25,068 nt of DNA from JAEUNJ01 sp052035955 (GTDB lineage Bacteria > Pseudomonadota > Gammaproteobacteria > Burkholderiales > Rhodocyclaceae), in the NCBI GenBank assembly GCA_052035955.1, contig JBPOHD010000036.1:1-25068 (forward strand). Reading direction: 5' to 3'. This document shows, one piece after another, positions 1 to 5,719 of the stretch. Every line of letters starts with the position of its first letter. The first letter of the stretch is position 1. Under the pieces are notes generated by a model, which was given only the letters and a program-made list of their open reading frames with translations, did no database searches and was not told where the DNA came from. The position numbers and the translations under genes are program-made.

Positions 1-267
1 CCAGGCCGCGAAGCGGTCCGCGCCCTCGGCCAGGGCCCGCGCGTCGGCGTCCGTGGAGGGCCGCCCGGCCAGCCAGCCCAGCAGGGCCCGCTCCAGCCGG
101 AAGAGCGGCGTCGTGTAGAAGGCCGCCACGTAGTCGGCATGGGTCACCGTCCGCGGCACCACCACGGCATAGCAGTCGGCGTAGCCGCCTTCTTCGCGAT
201 ACTTCACCAGCAGCGCATCGGCGGGCAGCGGCCAGGGCGCGACGCGGCAGGGGCCGGCGGCGGGCAT
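1..267 (-). CDS. Unrecognised protein, N-terminal part (runs off left edge)
   Basis: An open frame on the minus strand runs from an ATG at 267 to the window edge without a stop and gives 89 residues. It begins MPAAGPCRVAPWPLPADALL and continues through a segment rich in aromatic residues (YREEGGYADCYAVVVPR, then FYTTPLFRLERALLGWLAG). A GTG at 285 in the same frame is an alternative start. I do not recognise the family. The composition looks like a soluble protein: there is no signal peptide and no clear membrane segment. It starts 27 bp after the stop of the acetyltransferase gene on the same strand, so it could be the last member of that minus-strand gene run. Confidence that it is coding rests on codon bias and the tight spacing. 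Confidence 0.6.
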   Translation of the reverse strand, partial: MPAAGPCRVAPWPLPADALLVKYREEGGYADCYAVVVPRTVTHADYVAAFYTTPLFRLERALLGWLAGRPSTDADARALAEGADRFAAW

Positions 268-293
268 CGCGGGCGGCGCGGCCACCGGGCCGC

Positions 294-719
294 CTAGGAA
301 CCCGCCGGGCCGCCGGGCGTGCGCCGCAGCAGCAGCACACCTTCCGCGTCGGCGAAGCCGAAGGATGCGTAGAAGGCCCGCAGTTCGGGCCGGCAGTAGA
401 GCTCCAGGTGGCGCACCCGGGAGAGCACCGGATGGCCGGCGACGTCCTCCAGCAGGCGCCGGCCGATGCCGGTGCCGCGGAAGTCCGGCCGCACGATCAC
501 GTCGAAGACCAGGGCCTTGAAGACCCGGTCAGTGAGGACCCGGGCGAAGGCCGCCAGCCGGCCCTCCCCATCGGCATAGGCGAAGACGAAATCGGAATGG
601 CGGAGCATGGCCTCCACCTCGTCCCGTTGGCGGTCCTTGCACCACCATTCGCCCCGGTACAGGGCGACGAGCTGGTCCACGTGGTCGTCGGAGAGGGTGG
701 CGAGGGGCGCGAGATCCAT
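294..719 (-). CDS. GNAT-family N-acetyltransferase
   Basis: This encodes a 141-residue single-domain acetyltransferase that would transfer an acetyl group from acetyl-CoA to an amine; the acceptor cannot be told from the sequence. The GNAT acetyl-CoA binding signature is clear: VIVRPDFRGTGIGRRLLEDV at about residues 75-94, with RGTGIG at 81-86 forming the pyrophosphate loop. It is followed by the typical ELYCRPELRAFYASFGF end strand and helix. The ATG at 719 (MDLAPLATLS) was chosen because the domain begins directly after it. The frame stays open far upstream, but that part is the shadow of the DUF457 gene and reads as low-complexity Arg/Pro. It lies 68 bp downstream of the DUF457 stop; the gap contains a 12-base G run. 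Confidence 0.88.
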   Translation of the reverse strand: MDLAPLATLSDDHVDQLVALYRGEWWCKDRQRDEVEAMLRHSDFVFAYADGEGRLAAFARVLTDRVFKALVFDVIVRPDFRGTGIGRRLLEDVAGHPVLSRVRHLELYCRPELRAFYASFGFADAEGVLLLRRTPGGPAGS

Positions 720-775
720 GGGGGTCGGAGGACGTCGATCGGTGCGGCGGCGGCGGGCGGGGATGTCGAATCCGT

Positions 776-787
776 GGGGGGGGGGGG
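776..787. repeat. 12-bp G homopolymer (C tract on the coding strand)
   Basis: Twelve consecutive G lie between the DUF457 stop codon (788-790) and the GNAT start (719). On the transcribed strand this is a C12 run starting immediately after the TGA. Runs of this length are prone to slippage both in cells and in sequencing. The tract is outside both reading frames, so length change would alter only the spacer or leader of the GNAT gene, 57-68 bp before its ATG. Confidence 0.9.
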
Positions 788-1840
788 TCAGGGGAGCCGG
801 CGCGCGACTTCCAGCCGGGGCGGCGGCAGGGGGCCATAGCCGTCGGCGCGGCCGACGATCTCCCGCCAGAGCTCGCCGAGGGGAATGCGGCGTTCGCGGT
901 CGCGGGCGACCCATTCCGTCGGGATGGGCTGGGCCGGCCTGAAACGCACGCCCCAGATCGGCTCGAAGGCGACGGTGTCGAGGGAGTAGCGGGCGTCGGC
1001 CACCACGCCGGCATCGCGGGGCGCCCGCGTGACCCAGCCGGCCGAGAAATGGCTGAAGCGCCGGAAGTCGCGCCGCACGCGCGGGTCGGCGCGCTCGGCG
1101 GGGCTCAGGTCGCCTTCGCCGACCTGGGTCATCCGGGCGCCGGCCTTCCACGACGCCGCGCCGGAAAAGGGCACGCGCACGCGGTCGGCGTGCAGCGTGC
1201 CGCCGCTGCGGTAGAGGGTGCGCCAGACGAGGGGATTGCCGACGGTGGGGAAGATCTCGGCGCGGTCGACGGCGTGGCCGCGTCCCTGGGCGATGCGCCC
1301 GAGCGCCGCGGCCGCCTTGTCGCGCTGCAAGGCGGCCGTGCCGACGTAGGCCAGGCACAGGGCCAGGGCCGCGATGGCCGGCCCGCGCGCGCGCCGGCGC
1401 ACGGCAAAGACGATGCCCGCCAGCAGGAACAGGGTGACCAGCGGCCCGATGGTGGTCATCAGGTTCCAGGACGCGCGGGCCTCGGAAAAAGGCCAGAGCA
1501 GGTGCGTGCCGTAGGTGGTGCAGGCGTCGAGCAGGCCGTGGGTGGCGTAGCCGGCGATGCCGGCCGCCAGCACGGCGCGCCACTCGGCGCGGCATTTCCG
1601 CAGGGCCAGCCAGGGCAGCGCGGCGAGCGCCCCGCCGCAGGGAATGGCGGCGAGGGAATGGGTGAACTGGCGGTGGTACTCGATGTTGAGCAGCGGGTCG
1701 GCCTCGCTGCGGATGAAGAAGTCCACGTCCGGCAGCATGCCCGCCGCGGCGCCGATCATCCATCCGGCATGGCCGAGGCGCCGGCCGAGCAGGGCCTTGG
1801 CCGCGACGGCGCCGAGCAGGCCGTGGGTCAGCGGGTCCAT
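788..1840 (-). CDS. Membrane-bound metal-dependent hydrolase, YdjM/DUF457 family
   Basis: This 350-residue inner-membrane protein belongs to the YdjM/YbcI (DUF457) family of predicted metal-dependent hydrolases; the substrate is unknown. The family's conserved metal-ligand pattern is visible: DPLTHGLLGA at residues 2-11 (His6), MLPDVDFF at 35-42, EYHRQFTHSL at 54-63 (His56, His61) and YATHGLLDACTTYGT at 98-112 (His101, Asp105). Hydrophobic helices lie around 64-80, 88-105, 127-148 and 152-167. The C-terminal half (about 190-350) is a soluble extension that is common in long proteobacterial members. The ATG at 1840 puts the family's MDPLTHG motif at the very N terminus, which supports this start. 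The 119 bp to the upstream SRPBCC stop hold only a short run of GTCCAGGGG repeats. Confidence 0.85.
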   Translation of the reverse strand: MDPLTHGLLGAVAAKALLGRRLGHAGWMIGAAAGMLPDVDFFIRSEADPLLNIEYHRQFTHSLAAIPCGGALAALPWLALRKCRAEWRAVLAAGIAGYATHGLLDACTTYGTHLLWPFSEARASWNLMTTIGPLVTLFLLAGIVFAVRRRARGPAIAALALCLAYVGTAALQRDKAAAALGRIAQGRGHAVDRAEIFPTVGNPLVWRTLYRSGGTLHADRVRVPFSGAASWKAGARMTQVGEGDLSPAERADPRVRRDFRRFSHFSAGWVTRAPRDAGVVADARYSLDTVAFEPIWGVRFRPAQPIPTEWVARDRERRIPLGELWREIVGRADGYGPLPPPRLEVARRLP

Positions 1841-1959
1841 GCGGTCTTTGGCGAGCGGGGCGGGCGGGAGATGCGGGCCTTGGGGGGCATGGCGTCCAGG
1901 GGGTCCAGGGGGTCGGAAATCGGCGATCGGTCCGGCAAGGTTCGGTCCGGCGGCGACAC

Positions 1960-2511
1960 TCAGCGGGAGGGCGGGGCCACATTCTCCGGCGCCGCCAGCA
2001 TCTCGGCAAGCCTCGGGAACTCAGTGGAGAAGTGCTCGTCCATCATTCGTTCGAAGCGCGCCGAGAACCAGAGCCGCAACAGCGGGTCGAGCAGGCGCCC
2101 GGCGAAGCCGCGCCAGCCCGCCCGGATCGTATGGGTGATCGTCGCCCCGCCGGCGTCGTCCACGATCGCCAGCGTCAGCCAGCCGGGCAGCCGCACGACC
2201 TTCAGGAACTGCCAGGTGATCCGGCCGGGTGCCAGTTCCGTGACCTCGCACACCAGGCGCAGGTGCCGGTCGCCGACCATCTCGTCCATGCAGATGCGCT
2301 GGCCGACGCCCTTCGTGCCGTTCAAGGCATGCATCCTGAAATGGGTGCCGGGCCACCAGGCGCGATAGCGCTCGTCCGTGGCGTTCAGCATGAAGTCGAT
2401 GACGCTGCGGGCCCGCATCCGCGGGACGTGCATCGAGGACTCGATCGTGATCATGGGCGCCCGGACCGGCCCCGCCCGCCGGAAGTCCGGCGAGTCAGGG
2501 GCGACGGCCAT
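1960..2511 (-). CDS. SRPBCC (START-like) family protein
   Basis: This encodes a 183-residue protein with one SRPBCC/polyketide-cyclase-like fold, a deep hydrophobic ligand pocket. The ligand or reaction cannot be deduced. Supporting features are an N-terminal strand (MITIESSMHVP), a helix ending in DERYRAWWPG, alternating beta strands (RLVCEVTELAPGRITWQFLKVVRLPGWLTLAIVD, split by turns), and a long C-terminal amphipathic helix (LLDPLLRLWFSARFERMMDEHF). The ATG at 2511 is chosen because it lies 10 bp after the stop of the neighbouring SRPBCC gene and is preceded by a purine-rich GGGA. An internal ATG at 2454 (MITIES) would start right at the domain and is the main alternative. It probably forms a two-gene unit with the gene at 2522-2959. 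Confidence 0.75.
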   Translation of the reverse strand: MAVAPDSPDFRRAGPVRAPMITIESSMHVPRMRARSVIDFMLNATDERYRAWWPGTHFRMHALNGTKGVGQRICMDEMVGDRHLRLVCEVTELAPGRITWQFLKVVRLPGWLTLAIVDDAGGATITHTIRAGWRGFAGRLLDPLLRLWFSARFERMMDEHFSTEFPRLAEMLAAPENVAPPSR

Positions 2512-2521
2512 TCCCGCGGGA

Positions 2522-2959
2522 TCACGCCCCCTCCTGCGGGCCGGCCGCCAGTTCGCGCCCCAGCCGGTCCAGGTTCTGCTCGTTGGCCGGCTCGACGATA
2601 GGCCGCAGGGAGCGGGCCAGCTCCGGATCGTCGAAGCGCTGGGTCCAGACGACCCGGGTGCCGGCCGGGCAAGCCTGCAGCTCGATGGCCAGCTCGAACA
2701 GCGGCGCGCAGGTGTGCCGGATGCGCACCAGGGCCTCGGGCCGGATCTCGGCGAACACCGCCTCGTTGGGGTAATCGGTCCCGTCCGGGCCGTGCATGGT
2801 GAACACCCAGCGCCCGCCGGGCTCGAACTGGAACACTGCGAAGCTGTTGCGGAATCCGTCCGGGCCCCACCAGCGGGCCAGCCGCGCCGGATCGGCGATG
2901 GCCGCGAACACCTTTGCCGGCGGGAAGGGAAGTTCGCGCGAATGGTGGAAGGCGGTCAT
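2522..2959 (-). CDS. AHSA1-type SRPBCC domain protein
   Basis: This encodes a 145-residue protein of the AHSA1/activator-of-Hsp90-like branch of the SRPBCC superfamily. The family signature is clear: an opening strand then FPPAKVFAAIADPARLARWWGPDGF (residues 12-36, seen in two parts), followed by FQFEPGGRWVFTMHGPDG, where a strand meets the conserved glycine-tryptophan turn, then YPNEAVFAEIRPEALVRIRH. It ends in a C-terminal helix. Bacterial members often accompany regulators or bind small hydrophobic ligands; no partner regulator is adjacent here. The start at 2959 is supported by an AGGAG ribosome-binding site 7 bases upstream. It is followed after 10 bp by a second SRPBCC gene, suggesting co-transcription. 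Confidence 0.82.
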   Translation of the reverse strand: MTAFHHSRELPFPPAKVFAAIADPARLARWWGPDGFRNSFAVFQFEPGGRWVFTMHGPDGTDYPNEAVFAEIRPEALVRIRHTCAPLFELAIELQACPAGTRVVWTQRFDDPELARSLRPIVEPANEQNLDRLGRELAAGPQEGA

Positions 2960-3050
2960 GGCGGGCTCCTGTCTTGCGATGACGAATGGAACCGGGATTC
3001 CGGAAGGCCCGCCGCCATCGCGGGGGCATGTCGCTCGCCGCGAAAAGATA

Positions 3051-3162
3051 TCACTCCGCCGCCTCGCCGGGGCTGCCGAAGAGGATGGCGTGGCCCATGC
3101 CCACCAGGCCGGCGTTGCGCAGGGCGGTGCCCAGGGTCTGCAGCATGTCCGGCGCCGGCACT
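3051..3162 (-). pseudogene. Unrecognised C-terminal gene remnant
   Basis: On the minus strand this segment encodes a short tail, APDMLQTLGTALRNAGLVG then MGHAILFGSPGEAAE and stop, with GC content and codon use like the host genes. It has no start of its own. In the present sequence it is read through only from the lldD fragment and an IS-like leader upstream, giving a chimeric 146-residue open frame (GTG at 3491). I cannot name the parent gene. I read it as the 3' end of a gene truncated by the rearrangement that produced this mosaic. The chimeric frame being expressed is possible but unlikely. Confidence 0.4.
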
Positions 3163-3259
3163 GTCCTTAAATGCTTGTCCGTGTCGCGCCATTTCCCTCT
3201 TTCGTCATCGCCCCCGGTTCTCGGTTCTATCGAGGCGACAACTATTGTGACGCAGGGGG
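3163..3259 (-). mobile_element. Probable insertion-sequence remnant (5' end of an IS3-type transposase orfA)
   Basis: Reading the minus strand, an untranslated leader with a lower-GC patch (CAATAGTTGTCGCC and following) leads through AAGAGGGAA to an ATG at 3192. The first codons give MARHGQAFKD, and similarity then stops at about 3163. This start is close to the N terminus I remember for IS3-family OrfA proteins of betaproteobacteria (MARYGQAFKD...). If right, only about ten codons and the leader survive, joined on one side to the lldD fragment and on the other to an unrelated gene tail. The identification rests on recall of a short motif and needs a database search. Confidence 0.42.
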
Positions 3260-3505
3260 CGGCGTCGGCCGCCATCCGGGCGTCATCGGGGTCGAGGATG
3301 CCCTTGACCACCAGGGGGCCGTCCCAGAGGCCGCGGAACCACTCCAGGTCGCGCCAGCTCACCGCGGCGTCGAACTGGGCGTCCACCCAGGCGCGGAAGG
3401 CCTGCAGGTTGCCGAAGACCACGGGCTCGCCCCCGACCATCACGTCCATCACGCCCATCAGCCAGCCCGCGTGGGAGACCAGGTTCCACACCCGGCGTAG
3501 CTTGC
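3260..3505 (-). pseudogene. Fragment of lldD (internal partial duplicate)
   Basis: This 246-bp segment is a truncated copy of the middle of the intact lldD gene, matching 4726-4992 in the same orientation and covering about residues 190-275 (VWNLVSHTGWLM to ILDPDDARMAADA). It lacks the catalytic-His motif SNHGGRQLDG and both ends of the protein, so it cannot be functional. Compared with the intact copy it has a 30-bp in-frame deletion between two GGCCTGCAGGT direct repeats and a 9-bp insertion (a repeat of ATCACGCCC/ATCACGTCC type). The part at 3260-3410 differs at only about 2 positions, whereas 3411-3505 differs at about 8 positions. Confidence 0.88.
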
Positions 3506-3554
3506 AGGCGGTCCGGTTGACGGAGGCGTGTGCGCCACTGGGGCAAGAGATAGC

Positions 3555-3584
3555 TGGACATTACAAGCTTTGTGTAACTACAAT
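3555..3584 (+). promoter_or_regulatory. Predicted sigma-70 promoter of brnTA
   Basis: TGGACA (3555-3560) and TACAAT (3579-3584) are separated by 18 bp, each one mismatch from consensus. Transcription would start about 7 bases after the -10, at or next to the brnT ATG at 3591, so the message may be leaderless or nearly so. No Shine-Dalgarno sequence is seen before this ATG, which agrees. Confidence 0.65.
3561..3577. promoter_or_regulatory. Operator-like inverted repeat between -35 and -10 of brnTA
   Basis: TTACA (3561-3565) and TGTAA (3573-3577) form a perfect inverted repeat with a 7-base centre (AGCTTTG), placed inside the promoter spacer. BrnA antitoxins are known to bind their own promoter and repress it, alone and with BrnT; this is the natural candidate site. 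The position is seen in the sequence; the binding is inferred. Confidence 0.5.
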
Positions 3585-3590
3585 AAGCGC

Positions 3591-3863
3591 ATGATCATCT
3601 GGGATGAGAAAAAGCGCAAGAAGAACCTCAAAGCGCACGGAATCGACCTGGCGGAAGTTGATTGCGTATTCGATGCCCCGATGGTCACGGTGGAAGACGA
3701 ACGCGAGCAATACGGCGAACAGCGGCTGCGAAGTCTCGGTTGGTTTCGCGATCGGGTTGTCTTCCTGGTTTGGGCGGAGCGCGATGACAGCGCCCGGCTA
3801 ATTTCCTGTCGTTACGGTGACAAACATGAAACGCGCGCGTACTTCGAAGCTCTCGACTTTTAG
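3591..3863 (+). CDS. brnT: BrnT-family type II toxin (ribonuclease)
   Basis: This encodes a 90-residue BrnT toxin, a RelE-fold ribonuclease that blocks translation when not bound by BrnA. Family features are MIIWDEKKRKKNLKAHGIDL at the N terminus (the W/F-D-x-x-K-x-x-x-N-x-x-K-H-G-I pattern), AEVDCVFDAP, a GEQRLRSLGWF strand corresponding to the usual G-E-x-R...G motif, and the C-terminal RLISCRYGDKHETRAYFE (normally R-x-I-S-A-R-x-A-x-x-x-E). The start is ATG 3591; the frame extends upstream to 3528, but that part is not family-like and includes the promoter. The gene is much less GC-rich than its neighbours, which suggests horizontal acquisition. It overlaps brnA by 38 bp. Confidence 0.9.
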   Translation: MIIWDEKKRKKNLKAHGIDLAEVDCVFDAPMVTVEDEREQYGEQRLRSLGWFRDRVVFLVWAERDDSARLISCRYGDKHETRAYFEALDF

Positions 3864-4146
3864 CAAAGAGCAGATCGCTGCCGCGATCGCGGCAGCGCCG
3901 GAGAAGGTGAAAGACTCGGAATGCCCTTACGACCCCAACGACGCGGAAGCAGTGGGCAAATACTGGGCCAAGGGAAAGGTTCGTCTCCCCGGCCAGCGTG
4001 GGCCGCAGAAACTCCCGACGAAGGTTGCGGTAACAGTTCGTTACAGCGCTGAGGTGGTGGAGTACTTCAAGTCTACCGGCGAAGGCTGGCAGACGCGAAT
4101 GAATGAGGCGTTGCAGCAGTACGTCAAGAAGCAACGCGCAGCGTAG
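3826..4146 (+). CDS. brnA: BrnA-family antitoxin (ribbon-helix-helix)
   Basis: This encodes a 106-residue antitoxin of the BrnA/DUF4415 family, which neutralises BrnT and represses the operon. The linker carries the family pattern YDPNDAEAVGKYW and the C-terminal DNA-binding part is LPTKVAVTVRYSAEVVEYFK then GWQTRMNEALQQYVKK, a ribbon strand followed by two helices. Start ATG 3826 (MKRARTSKLSTF) is preferred; a GTG at 3817 in frame would add three residues. The start lies inside brnT, giving a 38-bp overlap and implying translational coupling. The lysine-rich, lower-GC composition matches brnT and differs from the flanking genes. Confidence 0.88.
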   Translation: MKRARTSKLSTFSKEQIAAAIAAAPEKVKDSECPYDPNDAEAVGKYWAKGKVRLPGQRGPQKLPTKVAVTVRYSAEVVEYFKSTGEGWQTRMNEALQQYVKKQRAA

Positions 4147-4387
4147 GCATGCAGCATCCAAGGGGCCCGACTTGATGCCGAAGGCAATGAGTGGAGTCGA
4201 CAGGATATCCGTCTGACAAATATCCGGGACTCGACCGCCACGTCCTTGATTTTCACGAGCGCCCAAGACGGCGCAAAACGTGAATTGCCGAACGCCACTT
4301 CTTGACTCCCCGGCGGTTCCCAGACGGTATTGGACGGCAGGCGCGCATGGGATGCAAACACCAATTCGCCGCCCGACCGGCCAGGTT
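4147..4387. other. Intergenic stretch between brnA and lldD stop codons
   Basis: About 240 bp separate the convergent brnA and lldD genes. I see no plausible gene. A short inverted repeat (GGATAT at 4203-4208 and ATATCC at 4220-4225) is present but has no T tract. Composition is mixed: lower GC near brnA, rising towards lldD. This suggests that the right-hand junction of the acquired segment lies in here. Confidence 0.5.
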
Positions 4388-5548
4388 TCAGCGCTGCAGC
4401 GCGCTCCCGTCCACGGCCGACAGCCGGTCCAGCCCCATCAGCGCCAGCGTGGTCTCGGTCTCCTTCTTCATGAGGCCCAGCACCTGGGCGACGCCGGCCT
4501 CGCCGCGGGCGGCGAGGCCCCAGACCCAGGGGCGGCCGATCATGGCGGCTTTCGCGCCCAGGGCGCGGGCCTTGACGATGTCCTGGCCGGAACGGATGCC
4601 GCCGTCCATCATCAGGTCCACCCGATGGGCCACGGCCTCGGCCACCCGGGGCAGCACGGCGGCGGCGGAGGGGGCGCCGTCGAGCTGGCGGCCGCCGTGG
4701 TTGGAGAGGATGATGGCCTGGGCGCCGGCGTCGGCGGCCATCCGGGCGTCATCGGGGTCGAGGATGCCCTTGACCACCAGGGGGCCGTCCCAGAGGCCGC
4801 GGAACCACTCCAGGTCGCGCCAGCTCACCGAGGCGTCGAACTGGGCGTCCACCCAGGCGCGGAAGGCCTGCAGGTCGCGCCCGTCGGGCACGGCGGCCTG
4901 CAGGTTGCCGAAGACCACGGGCTTGCCCCTGAGCATCACGTCCATCAGCCAGCCGGTGTGGGAGACCAGGTTCCAGACGCGGCGCAGCTTGCCGCCCAGG
5001 CCGAGGCCGCCGCCCGTCATGCCGTTCCTCACGTCCCGGTAGCGGGCGCCGGTGACGGCCAGGTCCACCGTGAGTACCAGGGCGCCGCAGCCGGCGGCCC
5101 TGGCCCGCTGCACCAGTTCCTTCACGTAGCCCCGGTCCTTCATGACGTAGAGCTGGAACCAGAAGGGCGCCTTCGTGGCCGCGCGCACCTCCTCGATGGA
5201 GCAGATGGAGACGGTGGAGAGACAGAAGGGCAGGCCTGCCGCCTCGGCGGCCCGGGCGGCCTGCACCTCGCCGCGGCGGGCGAAGAGGCCGGCCAGTCCG
5301 ATGGGGCCCAGTGCCACGGGCAGCGGCAGCGGCTGACCGAGCAGGGTGGCGGAGGTGTCGAGCTTCGAGACGTCGCGCAGCACCCGCTGGCGCAGGCGCA
5401 GAGCGTCCAGGTCGGCGGCGTTGGCGGCCAGGGTGGTCTCGGCGCCGCTGCCGCCGTCGATGTAGTCGAAGAAGGCCCGCGGCAGGCGCTTCTCGGCCAG
5501 CCGGCGGAAGTCCTCGACGGTGGCCGGTACCAGGTTCATCGTGCCCAT
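4388..5548 (-). CDS. lldD: FMN-dependent L-2-hydroxyacid (L-lactate) dehydrogenase
   Basis: This 386-residue flavoprotein belongs to the LldD/glycolate-oxidase/mandelate-dehydrogenase family, which oxidises L-2-hydroxyacids to 2-oxoacids and passes electrons to quinone. Visible family elements are RAFFDYIDGGSGAETTL (residues 24-40), PVALGPIGLAGLF (77-89, phosphate/FMN contact), FQLYVMKDRG (131-140), ALVLTVDLAVTGAR (156-169), VVKGILDPDDA (258-268) and the active-site SNHGGRQLDG (282-291) with catalytic His284. The C-terminal DGGIRSG and IGRPWVWGL bind FMN phosphate. Start ATG 5548 has a GGGAGG site 5-6 bases upstream. L-lactate is the default substrate call, but arylglycolates or phenyllactate are possible given the upstream oxidoreductase. 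A partial copy lies at 3260-3505. Confidence 0.9.
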   Translation of the reverse strand: MGTMNLVPATVEDFRRLAEKRLPRAFFDYIDGGSGAETTLAANAADLDALRLRQRVLRDVSKLDTSATLLGQPLPLPVALGPIGLAGLFARRGEVQAARAAEAAGLPFCLSTVSICSIEEVRAATKAPFWFQLYVMKDRGYVKELVQRARAAGCGALVLTVDLAVTGARYRDVRNGMTGGGLGLGGKLRRVWNLVSHTGWLMDVMLRGKPVVFGNLQAAVPDGRDLQAFRAWVDAQFDASVSWRDLEWFRGLWDGPLVVKGILDPDDARMAADAGAQAIILSNHGGRQLDGAPSAAAVLPRVAEAVAHRVDLMMDGGIRSGQDIVKARALGAKAAMIGRPWVWGLAARGEAGVAQVLGLMKKETETTLALMGLDRLSAVDGSALQR

Positions 5549-5577
5549 GTCGCCTCCCTGACGATTACGGCAAATCG

Positions 5578-5712
5578 TTTCACCGCAGAGGACGCAGAGG
5601 ACTCGGAGAAAAACCAGAGCCGGGAAAAGGCGGACCGTGTCTGCTCGAAATATGGACGCCTCTAGCCTTTAACGATTTTCCCTCTGTGTCCTCTGCGTCC
5701 TCTGCGGTGAAA
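5578..5712. repeat. Palindromic intergenic element with 25-bp perfect terminal inverted repeats
   Basis: The 25 bases at 5578-5602 are the exact reverse complement of 5688-5712; similarity continues imperfectly about 10 bases inward to an A-rich (5608-5613) and T-rich (5676-5680) edge. Each arm contains GCAGAGGAC twice or nearly so. The 85-bp centre has no gene. This arrangement is like the CACCGCAGAGG...-type palindromic repeats I recall from many proteobacterial genomes, and like a MITE. It lies between the D- and L-hydroxyacid dehydrogenase genes and could fold into a long hairpin in the transcript. Confidence 0.8.
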
Positions 5713-5719
5713 ATGAATT

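Noticed and set aside
294..2009. A single 571-codon minus-strand frame covering the GNAT and DUF457 region
   Set aside because: Only its last 141 codons look like a protein (the GNAT domain). The rest is Arg/Pro/Ala-rich text antiparallel or out of frame to the well-supported DUF457 gene.
3051..3491. The 146-residue chimeric frame as a functional gene
   Set aside because: Its first half is an internal lldD piece without the catalytic motif and its second half is unrelated debris; the GTG start falls within the duplicated segment. It was split into remnants instead.
4203..4225. Terminator of brnTA
   Set aside because: The GGATAT/ATATCC repeat is weak and lacks a following T run on either strand.
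4280..5665. 461-codon plus-strand frame opposite lldD
   Set aside because: It mirrors the lldD codons, is low complexity and has no ribosome-binding site. The minus-strand gene has all FMN-enzyme motifs.
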